This document shows, piece after piece, positions 24,435 to 32,196 of a stretch of DNA of 41,383 nt; the stretch's first letter is position 1, and every line of letters starts with the position of its first letter. The position numbers and the translations under genes are program-made. The DNA is from a virus: positions 1-41,383 of IMG/VR virus record IMGVR_UViG_3300042357_000031. One strand, 5' to 3'. Below the pieces are notes generated by a model. It was given only the letters and a program-made list of their open reading frames with translations, ran no database searches and was not told the origin of the DNA.

Positions 24435-25429
24435 GTTCTTTTATTGATGTCAAATATATTCAACTAGTGTCCTCTCGCCTAGTTCTCTTTGCTCGCAAGA
24501 AGGCAGACCTGTATAACTTCAGGTGTCCGTATTGTGGAGACAGTCAAAAGAGACGCAATAAGGCGAGGGGATATTTGTTCAAGATCAAGAATGACTTTGT
24601 GTTCAAATGTCATAACTGTGGTGCTGGCAGAACACTTGCGAACTTTATAAAAGATCAAGATACTTTCCTTCATGATCAATATGTCATGGAGAAGTTCAAG
24701 GATGGTAAGACTGGTAAAGGCACATCAGTTCCAAACCCTGTCTTCAATTTTCAGGAACCAAAGTTTTTCAGCAAATCTGAAAATTGTATTGATCTTGAAA
24801 AAATATCAGACCTAAATATTTCTCACCCAGCGAGAGAATATCTTGAGCAACGAGGCATCAAAGATCTAGATTACTTTTACTATTGCCCCAAATTCAAAGA
24901 GTGGACAAACAAACAAAAGAAAATCTTTGATACACTACGTCAAGATAGTTCCAGAATTATTATTCCTTTCCGAGATAAAGAAGGTAACCTCTTTGGATAC
25001 CAAGGCAGATCGCTAGCTCCTAAAGCAAAACTTAGATACATCACGATCATGCTGGATGAAGAGCAACCTAAGATCTTCGGACAGGATAGAGTAAATTACG
25101 ACGAGAGACTATTTGTAACTGAAGGACCCTTTGATAGTATGTTCATAAAGAACGCATTAGCAATGGCAGGTTCTGACGTTTCACTGTCTCAATTTTCAAA
25201 AGACACGGTGTTTGTATTTGATAATGAACCACGTAACAGAGAAATCGTAGGAAAATATGAAAAAGTAATCAAAGCAGGATACTCTGTGGTGATTTATCCC
25301 AGTAATATCCAAGAGAAGGACTTGAACGAAATGTCCCTGGCTGGACGAGACGTTCAAAATATAGTAGAATGCAATATCTACAGTGGATTAGAAGCAACCC
25401 TTAAACTAAACAATTGGAAGAAAGTATGA
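24431..25429 (+). CDS. 61: DNA primase (T4 gp61 homologue)
   Basis: 332 aa, as T4 gp61 (342 aa), starting at a GTG that overlaps the upstream stop. A zinc site CPYC...CHNC (Cys32, 35, 60, 63) is followed by a core with SRIIIPFRDKEGNLFGYQGR and a TOPRIM-type LFVTEGPFDSMFIKNAL with VFVFDNEPRN. It makes RNA primers with helicase gp41. The stop overlaps the nrdA ATG. Confidence 0.95.
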   Translation: MSSFIDVKYIQLVSSRLVLFARKKADLYNFRCPYCGDSQKRRNKARGYLFKIKNDFVFKCHNCGAGRTLANFIKDQDTFLHDQYVMEKFKDGKTGKGTSVPNPVFNFQEPKFFSKSENCIDLEKISDLNISHPAREYLEQRGIKDLDYFYYCPKFKEWTNKQKKIFDTLRQDSSRIIIPFRDKEGNLFGYQGRSLAPKAKLRYITIMLDEEQPKIFGQDRVNYDERLFVTEGPFDSMFIKNALAMAGSDVSLSQFSKDTVFVFDNEPRNREIVGKYEKVIKAGYSVVIYPSNIQEKDLNEMSLAGRDVQNIVECNIYSGLEATLKLNNWKKV

Positions 25430-27738
25430 CAAACGGACATGGTATCAAAGTTCGCAAGCGCAGCGGGTCTGTGGAACCCCTCAACCTCGATAAGATCCAC
25501 AAGATGGTGGAGGAGGCTTGCGAGGGTCTAGGGAGCGGCGTGAGCGCCTCTCAGGTCGAAATGAACTCGGGTCTCCAGTTCTTCGACGGCATCGAGACGA
25601 AGGACATACAGGAGATCCTGGTGCGCTCTGCGAGCGACCTTATCAGCCTGGAGAACCCCAACTATCAATTCGTCGCTGCCCGCCTGCTGCTATTCGGACT
25701 TCGCAAGCAAGTGTTTGGATCTGACTGGGTGAATGGTCATCCCCACATTCTTGATCATGCTTTCAGGTGTGCATCAAAGGGTATCTACGATAAAGAAATC
25801 CTGAGTAAATATACTAAAGAAGAGTGGGACAAGATCAATAGTTTTGTTGATCACGACCGTGATTTCTTATTCACATATGCTGGTCTTCGCCAAGTAGTGG
25901 ATAAGTACCTTGTACAAGACCGAAGTGCTGGTGAAGTTTATGAAACTCCCCAGTATATGTACATGATGATTGCCGCCACCTTGTTCCAAAATTATCAAAA
26001 GGATAGACTGGAATATGTCAAACGATACTACACCGCAATCTCAAAGCACAAGATCAACATTCCCACACCTATCATGGCAGGAGTGCGAACTCCACTTCGA
26101 CAATTTGCTAGCTGTGTTCTTGTTGATGTTGATGACACCCTCGATAGCATCTTTAGTTCTGATATGGCTATCGGCAGGTATGTTTCACAAAGGGCGGGCA
26201 TCGGTATCAACGCAGGTCGCATCCGTGGCATCAACAGCAAGATCCGAGGGGGAGAAGTTACGCACACAGGTGTTATCCCATTCCTTAAAAAGTTTGAAGC
26301 AACTGTCCGATGCTGTACTCAAAATGGCATCCGTGGTGGATCAGCAACTGTCCACTTCCCAATCTGGCACAGAGAAATCGAAGACATCTTAGTACTAAAA
26401 AATAATAAAGGAACTGAAGATAACCGTGTTCGTAAGTTAGACTACTCTATTCAAACCAGCAAACTGTTCTATGAACGTTTCATCCAAGACGCAGAAATCT
26501 CACTCTTCTCACCACACGACGTTCCTGGTCTGTATGATGCTTTTGGGACTGATCGATTTGACGATCTGTATGTGGATTACGAACGAGATACAACTGTTCC
26601 ACGAAAAACTATTGGAGCTCAAGAACTCGTTTTGGACCTCCTGAAGGAGCGAGCAGAGACTGGACGTGTTTATATCATGAACATCGACCATTGTAACTCT
26701 CACTCTTCTTTCCTTGATAAAGTAAATATGTCAAATCTCTGTCAGGAAATCACACTTCCTACAGATCCTATCCAGCATATTGATGGTGAAGGTGAGATTG
26801 CCCTGTGTATTCTTTCTGCTATCAACGTAGGCAAGATACATAAACTGGATGACCTTGAGGAACTTTGTGATCTTGCTGTTCGTGGATTGGAAGAGTTGAT
26901 TGATTATCAGCAGTATCCAGTTCAGGCAGCACGAACATCAACACTCAATCGTCGTTCTTTGGGTATCGGTTATATCGGTCTCGCACATTATCTCGCAAAG
27001 CAAGGAGAACACTATGATGATCCACGAGCCTGGCAACTCGTCCACGACCTTACTGAAGCTTTCCAGTACTATCTTCTCAAGTCTTCCAACGCAATCGCCA
27101 AGGAGAAGGGAGCCTGTGGATACTTCAATCGAACCAAGTATTCTCAAGGTATCATGCCAATCGACACTTACAAGCGTGATGTCGATGAACTCTGTGACCC
27201 CACGTTGAAATATGATTGGGAAACTCTACGTTCCGAGATACAAACACACGGTCTACGACACTCAACGTTGTCCGCACAAATGCCATCGGAAAGCAGTTCC
27301 GTTGTGTCAAACGCAACAAATGGAATTGAACCACCTAGAGATTACCTGTCCGTTAAGAAGTCAAAGAAGGGACCTCTCAAGCAAGTTGTCCCACAGTATC
27401 AATCTCTTAAGAATAATTATACGCTTCTTTGGGATATGCTTGACAATACTGGTTATATCAATATTGTTGCTGTTATGCAGAAGTTCTTTGATCAAGCGAT
27501 CTCGGGTAACTGGTCGTATAATCCAGAGAATTATGCCGATAATGAAGTTCCTGTGTCGGTGATGGCACAAGACTTCCTGAATACTTACAAGTATGGATGG
27601 AAGACTTCTTATTATCAGAATACATACGATATCAAGACTGATGAGCCAGTCACACAAGAACAAAAGAAAAGCATAGAAGATTTACTTAACGATATTTTCC
27701 AAACGGAGGAAGAAGACTGTGACAGTTGCAAGATTTAG
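25426..27738 (+). CDS. nrdA: ribonucleotide reductase alpha subunit, class I
   Basis: 770 aa from the ATG at 25426, overlapping the primase stop. An ATP-cone region is at the N-terminus (VRKRSGSVEPLNLDKIH). The core has FASCVLVDVDDTLDSI with the first redox Cys, RGGSATVHFPIW, and NLCQEITLPT near residue 437 with the Asn, Cys and Glu active-site residues. The C-terminal CDSCKI is the redox tail. It reduces NDPs with NrdB. Bases 25441-25680 are about 57% GC by hand count, well above the flanks. Confidence 0.97.
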   Translation: MTNGHGIKVRKRSGSVEPLNLDKIHKMVEEACEGLGSGVSASQVEMNSGLQFFDGIETKDIQEILVRSASDLISLENPNYQFVAARLLLFGLRKQVFGSDWVNGHPHILDHAFRCASKGIYDKEILSKYTKEEWDKINSFVDHDRDFLFTYAGLRQVVDKYLVQDRSAGEVYETPQYMYMMIAATLFQNYQKDRLEYVKRYYTAISKHKINIPTPIMAGVRTPLRQFASCVLVDVDDTLDSIFSSDMAIGRYVSQRAGIGINAGRIRGINSKIRGGEVTHTGVIPFLKKFEATVRCCTQNGIRGGSATVHFPIWHREIEDILVLKNNKGTEDNRVRKLDYSIQTSKLFYERFIQDAEISLFSPHDVPGLYDAFGTDRFDDLYVDYERDTTVPRKTIGAQELVLDLLKERAETGRVYIMNIDHCNSHSSFLDKVNMSNLCQEITLPTDPIQHIDGEGEIALCILSAINVGKIHKLDDLEELCDLAVRGLEELIDYQQYPVQAARTSTLNRRSLGIGYIGLAHYLAKQGEHYDDPRAWQLVHDLTEAFQYYLLKSSNAIAKEKGACGYFNRTKYSQGIMPIDTYKRDVDELCDPTLKYDWETLRSEIQTHGLRHSTLSAQMPSESSSVVSNATNGIEPPRDYLSVKKSKKGPLKQVVPQYQSLKNNYTLLWDMLDNTGYINIVAVMQKFFDQAISGNWSYNPENYADNEVPVSVMAQDFLNTYKYGWKTSYYQNTYDIKTDEPVTQEQKKSIEDLLNDIFQTEEEDCDSCKI

Positions 27739-27769
27739 AACTACTGGTGATCGCATGAAACTTGAGGGG

Positions 27770-28900
27770 ATGACAGTATTTAATACCAACAAGGTTGATA
27801 GTACTAAACAAAAGATGTTCTTTGGACCCCCTCTTGGGGTCCAACGTTATGATAAGTTTAAGTATCCTGTGTTTGATAAACTGACACAGCAACAACTTGG
27901 ATACTTCTGGAGACCAGAGGAAGTCTCCCTTCAAAAGGATCGTGCTGATTATCAAACTCTAAACACAGCACAAAAGCATATCTTTACTTCTAATCTCAAG
28001 TATCAAATTCTGCTTGACAGTGTACAGGGTCGTGGTCCTGGTATGGCTTTCATGCCATACTGTTCCCTCCCTGAACTTGAAGGTGCCATGAATATCTGGC
28101 AGACAATGGAGATGGTCCATAGTCGTTCATATACACATATCATCAAGAATGTGTATGCGGATCCTTCTGAAGTATTTGATACGATCCTTGAGGATGAAAA
28201 GATCCTTTCTCGTGCTCGTTCAGTTACTCGTTCTTACGATGAATTCTTGCAGGCAGCAACTGAATGGGGCGCTGGTAATCAGTGGCAACATGAGTTAGAA
28301 GGAACCCCAGCAGCACAGGAGACGCTATATGAACTCAAAAGAAAGCTATATCGAGCAGTTGCGAACGTATATATCCTCGAAGGAATTCGGTTCTACGTAT
28401 CGTTTGCCTGCTCTTTCGCTTTTGGTGAACTTAAACTCTTGGAAGGAAGTGCCAAAATCATCGGACTTATCGCAAGAGACGAAAGCCAACATATGACTAT
28501 CACTCAAAATATTATCAACAAATGGAAAGAGGGTGATGATCCAGACATGGTGCAGATTGCCCAGGAAGAAGAACAGAATGTCTATCAGATGTTCCGTGAC
28601 TGTGTTGAAGAAGAAAAACTTTGGGCAGAGTATTTATTCAAAGATGGATCTATCATCGGTCTTAATGATAAACTACTGGCAAAGTATGTTGAATGGACTG
28701 CTAATCGCCGTCTAAAGTCTATTGGTCTCAAGGCAATCTTTGATACTCCCATTACAAACAATCCTCTGCCATGGACAGAGCACTGGTTATCTTCTAAGGG
28801 AATGCAAGTTGCTCCACAGGAGACTGAAGTAGAAAGTTACCTTATTGGAAGCATCAAACAAGACGTTAAAAAGGATACGTTTGCTGGATTTAAACTTTAA
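27770..28900 (+). CDS. nrdB: ribonucleotide reductase beta subunit, class I
   Basis: 376 aa from the ATG at 27770. This start places MFFGPP after 15 residues, as in E. coli NrdB, and has GAGGGG just upstream; GTG 27719 and ATG 27755 are longer alternatives. HSRSYTHI carries the likely radical Tyr121, MEMVHSR and IARDESQHM supply iron ligands, and a C-terminal tail (FAGFKL) fits binding to NrdA. A perfect 9-bp inverted repeat at 27822-27844 lies in the first codons. It follows nrdA closely and ends before a terminator. Confidence 0.97.
   Translation: MTVFNTNKVDSTKQKMFFGPPLGVQRYDKFKYPVFDKLTQQQLGYFWRPEEVSLQKDRADYQTLNTAQKHIFTSNLKYQILLDSVQGRGPGMAFMPYCSLPELEGAMNIWQTMEMVHSRSYTHIIKNVYADPSEVFDTILEDEKILSRARSVTRSYDEFLQAATEWGAGNQWQHELEGTPAAQETLYELKRKLYRAVANVYILEGIRFYVSFACSFAFGELKLLEGSAKIIGLIARDESQHMTITQNIINKWKEGDDPDMVQIAQEEEQNVYQMFRDCVEEEKLWAEYLFKDGSIIGLNDKLLAKYVEWTANRRLKSIGLKAIFDTPITNNPLPWTEHWLSSKGMQVAPQETEVESYLIGSIKQDVKKDTFAGFKL
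27822..27844. repeat. inverted repeat in the 5' coding region of nrdB
   Basis: TTGGACCCC and GGGGTCCAA are perfect 9-bp complements around a 5-base loop (CTCTT). The stem encodes the FGPPLGVQ part of nrdB, so it is partly forced by the protein sequence, but it could fold in the mRNA near the start. Confidence 0.75.
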
Positions 28901-28907
28901 TATTGCA

Positions 28908-28914
28908 ATAAATA
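28908..28914 (+). promoter_or_regulatory. possible late promoter (ATAAATA)
   Basis: ATAAATA lies between nrdB and the next gene, 25 bases before the ATG at 28940 and touching the terminator stem. Confidence 0.45.
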
Positions 28915-28936
28915 CCTCCATGATGGAGGTTTTTTT
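28914..28936 (+). terminator. intrinsic terminator after nrdB
   Basis: ACCTCC / GGAGGT stem (extendable to 7 bp) with a short ATGAT loop, followed by seven T. It ends the primase-nrdAB unit. Confidence 0.85.
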
Positions 28937-28939
28937 ATT

Positions 28940-29278
28940 ATGAAGGTACAGTCAGCAAAAGCAAAGGGTCGTCGTCTTCAACAGTGGGTCAGAGAAAAAC
29001 TGATTGAGATGCTTGAGGTTCACCCAGAAGATATTGAAAGTAGATCTATGGGTGCTGGTGGTGAGGATCTCATCATGGCTCGTGCTGCCAGATCAAAGTT
29101 TCCTCATAGCATTGAGTGTAAAAATGTGGAGAAGCTAAATATCTGGGATGCCTATGAGCAGGCATCGGCCAACTGCGGTGACTATGAACCTCTCGTTGTT
29201 ATTAAAAAGAATGGTAAAAAACCATTGGCAGTTATAGACGCAGAGTATTTCATTAGTTTATTCGGAGACAAAAAATGA
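28940..29278 (+). CDS. PD-(D/E)XK-type endonuclease
   Basis: 112 aa. A basic N-terminal helix (KGRRLQQWVREKLIEML) precedes GAGGEDLIM (Asp43) and HSIECKNV (Glu59, Lys61), matching the D...ExK arrangement of the PD-(D/E)XK nuclease fold. Such small cyanophage nucleases may resolve recombination intermediates or degrade host DNA; sequence cannot separate these. It has its own terminator/late-box region upstream and its stop overlaps the lysis gene start (ATGA). Confidence 0.75.
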   Translation: MKVQSAKAKGRRLQQWVREKLIEMLEVHPEDIESRSMGAGGEDLIMARAARSKFPHSIECKNVEKLNIWDAYEQASANCGDYEPLVVIKKNGKKPLAVIDAEYFISLFGDKK

Positions 29279-29946
29279 CGTTAGATCTTCATAACTTTTT
29301 TAAGTATTATGATGATGGTAATTCAAACCATGTGGCGGCAGTTCAGTGGTTAGAAGATAACCTTCCTGCTAACTTTATGGATGACGCAGAGACAGAATGG
29401 ATTGGTATTTTCAGAACGAAACCACCTACTCCAGCAGTTCTTGACGTTCCATATTTCAACCAAGTAGATAACTACAGAGACGCACATAGAACCTGCAACA
29501 GTTCATCATGCGCTATGTGTCTTGCTTTCCTCAAGCCAGGCAGTATCAAAGGTGACGACGAGTATGTGAAGAAAGTATTTGCGATTGGTGATACAACTGA
29601 CCACGCAGTTCAGACTAAAGTTCTTGCTGGATATGGTGTGAAGTCAAGTTTTAGTTATAATCTTTCTTTTGCTGATGTTGATAAGAGCCTTGATAGAGGC
29701 AAACCTGTTGTGATTGGCATTCTTCACCGTGGTTCTCTAACTTCTCCTACTGGTGGGCACATGTGTGTAGTCATCGGTAAGACACCTGATGGTAAAGGAT
29801 ACTATGTAAATGATCCTTATGGTTCACTCAACGATAACTATACTGGTCCTGTAACGAATGGTAAGAAGACCATTTACACCAAAGCAGTTCTCAAGCATCG
29901 CTGGTGCCCAGGTGGCAACGATGGTTGGGGTCGTATTTTTGACTGA
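29275..29946 (+). CDS. C39-like cysteine peptidase with N-terminal shared module
   Basis: 223 aa. Residues 3-31 (LDLHNFFKYYDDGNSNHV, then AAVQWLEDNLP) are nearly repeated in the next gene. From about 55 there is a Peptidase_C39_2-like domain: VPYFNQVDNYRDAHRTC with the likely nucleophile Cys74 (in TCNSSSCAM), GGHMCVVIGK with His162, and YYVNDPYGS with Asp180. C39-like enzymes cut peptides, including cell-wall cross-bridges. Placement before a lysozyme and the shared module suggest a role in lysis or entry. Confidence 0.8.
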   Translation: MTLDLHNFFKYYDDGNSNHVAAVQWLEDNLPANFMDDAETEWIGIFRTKPPTPAVLDVPYFNQVDNYRDAHRTCNSSSCAMCLAFLKPGSIKGDDEYVKKVFAIGDTTDHAVQTKVLAGYGVKSSFSYNLSFADVDKSLDRGKPVVIGILHRGSLTSPTGGHMCVVIGKTPDGKGYYVNDPYGSLNDNYTGPVTNGKKTIYTKAVLKHRWCPGGNDGWGRIFD

Positions 29947-29964
29947 TAATAAAGGAGAACAATA

Positions 29965-30636
29965 ATGGCTAGAATAGATTTACACAACTTCTTCAAGTTC
30001 TATGACGAGAAGAACCCTAATCATGTAAAGGCAGTACAGTGGTTAGAAGATAACCTCCCAGTTAAGTATCTAGAAGATAACGTAGATTGGGCGGAGATCT
30101 ATAGAGGAAAAAAGGGTAATGCTGCATCAGCATCTACCTCTGCTGCTGCAGCTCCCGTAGTAGGTGGTGATGATGTCCCACAAATGGGCATCAAATTGGT
30201 GAAGGAATTTGAAGGATGCAGACTAAATGCATATCCAGATCCTCTCTCAGGTGGTCTGCCAATTACTATTGGTTGGGGTTCCACTAGAAATAAGAATGGT
30301 GGAGCATTTAAGATGGGTGATAGCATCACTCAGGCAGAAGCAGATGAGCTACTAATTGAAGAAGCAAAGCATCACTTCCTCCCAGCACTTCGTAAAATTC
30401 CTCACTGGAATGAGATGTCTGATGGTAAAAGAGGTGCTCTATTATCCTTCGCTTATAATTTGGGCGCTGGTTTCTATGGTGGTGATAATTTCAATACGAT
30501 TACTCGTGTTCTAAAAAATAAAGAATGGGATAAGGTGCCAGATGCGCTTTACCTCTACAGAAATCCTGGTTCAAATGTTGAGGCAGGACTAGCACGTAGA
30601 AGAAAAGCAGAAGGAGAAGCGTGGAAGAAGGGTTGA
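29965..30636 (+). CDS. GH24 lysozyme (endolysin)
   Basis: 223 aa, with AAAGGAG seven bases before the ATG. Residues 4-32 repeat the upstream gene's module (IDLHNFFKFYDEKNPNHV, then KAVQWLEDNLP). A linker rich in Ala, Ser and Pro (about 52-66) leads to a T4-lysozyme-type domain: KEFEG with catalytic Glu83, PDPLSG with Asp92 and ITIGWGS with Thr101, then a helical region ending GLARRRKAEGEAW. It cuts peptidoglycan between MurNAc and GlcNAc. No signal peptide, so it would need a holin or other export. Confidence 0.93.
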   Translation: MARIDLHNFFKFYDEKNPNHVKAVQWLEDNLPVKYLEDNVDWAEIYRGKKGNAASASTSAAAAPVVGGDDVPQMGIKLVKEFEGCRLNAYPDPLSGGLPITIGWGSTRNKNGGAFKMGDSITQAEADELLIEEAKHHFLPALRKIPHWNEMSDGKRGALLSFAYNLGAGFYGGDNFNTITRVLKNKEWDKVPDALYLYRNPGSNVEAGLARRRKAEGEAWKKG

Positions 30637-30661
30637 CACTCACATAAATACGTGATATTAT
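30633..30661 (+). promoter_or_regulatory. sigma-70 promoter (TTGACA-17-TATTAT)
   Basis: Perfect TTGACA at 30633, overlapping the lysozyme stop, and TATTAT at 30656 with 17 bases between. An ATAAATA box lies in the spacer at 30644. It would produce a leader of about 120 bases before the ATG at 30792. Confidence 0.7.
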
Positions 30662-30663
30662 GA

Positions 30664-30752
30664 AGACCCACCCCTAAAAAGGTGGGTCTCACATTATGAG
30701 AAAGTGAAGTGATATTTAGAGCCGTGGAAGATGCCCATCGAGAGATGGGTGT
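30664..30752 (+). other. structured 5' leader with two hairpins
   Basis: A perfect 9-bp stem AGACCCACC / GGTGGGTCT (30664-30672, 30681-30689) has an A-rich loop. A second stem CCCATC / GATGGG (30734-30749) is closed by a GAGA tetraloop of the GNRA type and can be lengthened by three pairs including G-T. Together they occupy most of the leader of the next gene and could be a cis-regulatory RNA. Neither has a T tract. Confidence 0.45.
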
Positions 30753-30791
30753 ACCCCTCTTCTATACGGATGTAGAGTTCAATTAAATTTA

Positions 30792-31421
30792 ATGCAACAA
30801 TTCTTTACTGTAGCCCTGCCCCTTCTGGCATCGGTTACAACCAATGTGGCAACACTGCCGATCTTTCCTCCTCTGACGGCGCCTCCAACGCCATTCTCTA
30901 TTATCAAGGAGTTTGAAACGACAGCGACCCGAGAGGTTGCTCCCGAAAAACCAAAAGAAAAAAGGCTAATTTGTAAAGGGTGTTCAGAACATGAGAACCT
31001 TGCTTTGGATTTTTTCCAAAACCAAGGAATTAAAGACAGAAACGCCCTCGCTACTATTCTGGGCAATATTAAGCAGGAATCCATGTTCGTGCCTAATATT
31101 TGTGAAGGTGGTAGCAGGACCAGTTATCATAACTGCGGACGTGGTTATGGTCTGATCCAATGGACATCTGCCGATCGTTATTATGGATTGGGTGATTTCG
31201 CTAAGAAGTTTGGTGGTTCTCCATCAACACTTCCAACGCAACTTCGTTATCTTACGAATGAAGTTCAATGGAAACGAATTGAAGACAGGATGAAAACTCC
31301 TGGTAAATCTATCAATCGTTACATGGACTATGCGTATAGTTGGATTGGTTGGGGCATTCATGGTGCCCGCACATCATATGCTCATGAATATGCTAACCGA
31401 CTGATCACGGTAGAAGTTTGA
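30792..31421 (+). CDS. Phage_lysozyme2-like muralytic protein with signal peptide-like N-terminus
   Basis: 209 aa. A hydrophobic N-terminus of about 25 residues could be a signal sequence or anchor, and a Pro/Glu/Lys linker follows. From residue 69 there is a domain like tail-associated Phage_lysozyme2: ALDFFQNQGI, NALATILGNIKQESMFVP with candidate catalytic Glu96, GRGYGLIQWTSADRY, and a C-terminal HGARTSYAHEYANRL. It is probably an envelope-facing muramidase or peptidase. Lacking other tail genes nearby, I prefer a secreted or periplasmic role to a tail lysin, but this is unsure. Confidence 0.78.
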   Translation: MQQFFTVALPLLASVTTNVATLPIFPPLTAPPTPFSIIKEFETTATREVAPEKPKEKRLICKGCSEHENLALDFFQNQGIKDRNALATILGNIKQESMFVPNICEGGSRTSYHNCGRGYGLIQWTSADRYYGLGDFAKKFGGSPSTLPTQLRYLTNEVQWKRIEDRMKTPGKSINRYMDYAYSWIGWGIHGARTSYAHEYANRLITVEV

Positions 31422-31437
31422 TACAATAAAATAGGCA

Positions 31438-31462
31438 GAGGGGGCTTGACAAATGCTCCCTC
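31438..31462 (+). terminator. GC-rich hairpin with TTGACAAAT loop, promoter-overlapping
   Basis: GAGGGGGC / GCTCCCTC stem (one G-T pair) around loop TTGACAAAT. The T run after it is poor, so termination may be weak; the loop is the -35 box of the tRNA promoter. Confidence 0.6.
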
Positions 31463-31474
31463 TCCACCTATAAT
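31446..31474 (+). promoter_or_regulatory. consensus sigma-70 promoter for the tRNA cluster
   Basis: Perfect TTGACA (31446-31451), 17 bases, perfect TATAAT (31469-31474). Transcription would begin around 31481, immediately before the tRNA-Arg at 31483. The -35 lies in a hairpin loop. Confidence 0.9.
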
Positions 31475-31482
31475 ACTCTCAT

Positions 31483-31559
31483 GTCTTGGTAGCTCAGATG
31501 GATAGAGCCACTCACTTCTAATGAGTTGGTCGGGGGTTCGAGTCCCTCCCAAGACGCCA
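31483..31559 (+). tRNA. tRNA-Arg (TCT)
   Basis: A full cloverleaf with acceptor GTCTTGG / CCAAGAC, anticodon stem ACTCA / TGAGT and loop CTTCTAA giving anticodon TCT. The gene encodes its 3' CCA (31557-31559), unlike the other tRNAs here. Confidence 0.95.
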
Positions 31560-31642
31560 GCTCCAGTGGTGGAACGGTAGACACAGCGGACTTAGAATCC
31601 GCCGCCTTAAAAAGCGTGGAAGTTCAAATCTTCTCTGGAGCA
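31560..31642 (+). tRNA. tRNA-Leu (TAG)
   Basis: Acceptor GCTCCAG / CTGGAGC; anticodon stem GCGGA / TCCGC with loop CTTAGAA, so anticodon TAG. A long variable arm (CGCCTTAAAAAGCG region) is as expected for tRNA-Leu. It abuts tRNA-Arg directly, so the two are processed from one transcript. Confidence 0.95.
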
Positions 31643-31645
31643 TTC

Positions 31646-31717
31646 GGGCGATTAACTCAGCGGTAGAGTGGCCTCCTTACAAGTGGTAAGTCACTGGTTC
31701 GAATCCAGTATCGCCCA
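31646..31717 (+). tRNA. tRNA-Val (TAC)
   Basis: Acceptor GGGCGAT / ATCGCCC; loop CTTACAA gives anticodon TAC. The anticodon stem GCCTC / GTGGT has a T-T mismatch at pair 30-40 and a G-T pair at 27-43. T arm ACTGG / CCAGT is normal. No encoded CCA. Confidence 0.93.
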
Positions 31718-31744
31718 TAAATTACATTAACTAAATGAATAAAA

Positions 31745-31996
31745 ATGTTATCGATAAGATGTCGCATGTGTGGCAAGGAGCTAGAGGCTCACCCAGTCAA
31801 AACCAGATCATGTGGTTGTCCAAATATGGCAACCATTTGTGGCGATCAGATTACAGCAATTGATTTATCTGAAGTTGTATTGCTCAATTCTAACAACAAT
31901 GTTAAGAAACAACCTTTGTTGTCAAATGCTGACCTAAAATACCAAGAGGAAAGACGCAAACGAAAAGTTCGCAAACTAGATTTCGAGGTACGCTAA
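31745..31996 (+). CDS. small Cys-rich protein, zinc-ribbon-like
   Basis: 83 aa. The N-terminal IRCRMCGKELEAHPVK followed by CGCPN and an internal ICGD gives five Cys, consistent with a small zinc ribbon. The C-terminal third is a basic helix (KYQEERRKRKVRKLDFE). Nucleic-acid or protein binding is likely, but unproved. It is ATG-coupled to the next small gene. Confidence 0.7.
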   Translation: MLSIRCRMCGKELEAHPVKTRSCGCPNMATICGDQITAIDLSEVVLLNSNNNVKKQPLLSNADLKYQEERRKRKVRKLDFEVR

Positions 31997-32196
31997 TGAT
32001 CAATCTACACCAACGCTACAATCATTATCTTCATACTGATAAAAAGCATGATAGAATAAATGAAAAAGTGATTGGATATGGTTGGACTGATGATGGAGAA
32101 AAACTTACTGGGTACTATGTCTTGACAGAAACCCACAAGTTGTTCTATAATCTAAAAGAACAATTCCAATACATGGAAGTGTGGCCGAGTGGTTGA
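31996..32196 (+). CDS. small hypothetical protein
   Basis: 66 aa starting MINLHQRYNHYLHTDKKHD, coupled to the preceding stop (TAATG type overlap). The middle GYGWTDDGEKLTGYYVLTE looks like a beta hairpin. The last 22 bases run into tRNA-Ser, so the final seven codons are the tRNA acceptor and D arm read as protein; the true functional protein may be shorter in relatives. Confidence 0.55.
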   Translation: MINLHQRYNHYLHTDKKHDRINEKVIGYGWTDDGEKLTGYYVLTETHKLFYNLKEQFQYMEVWPSG

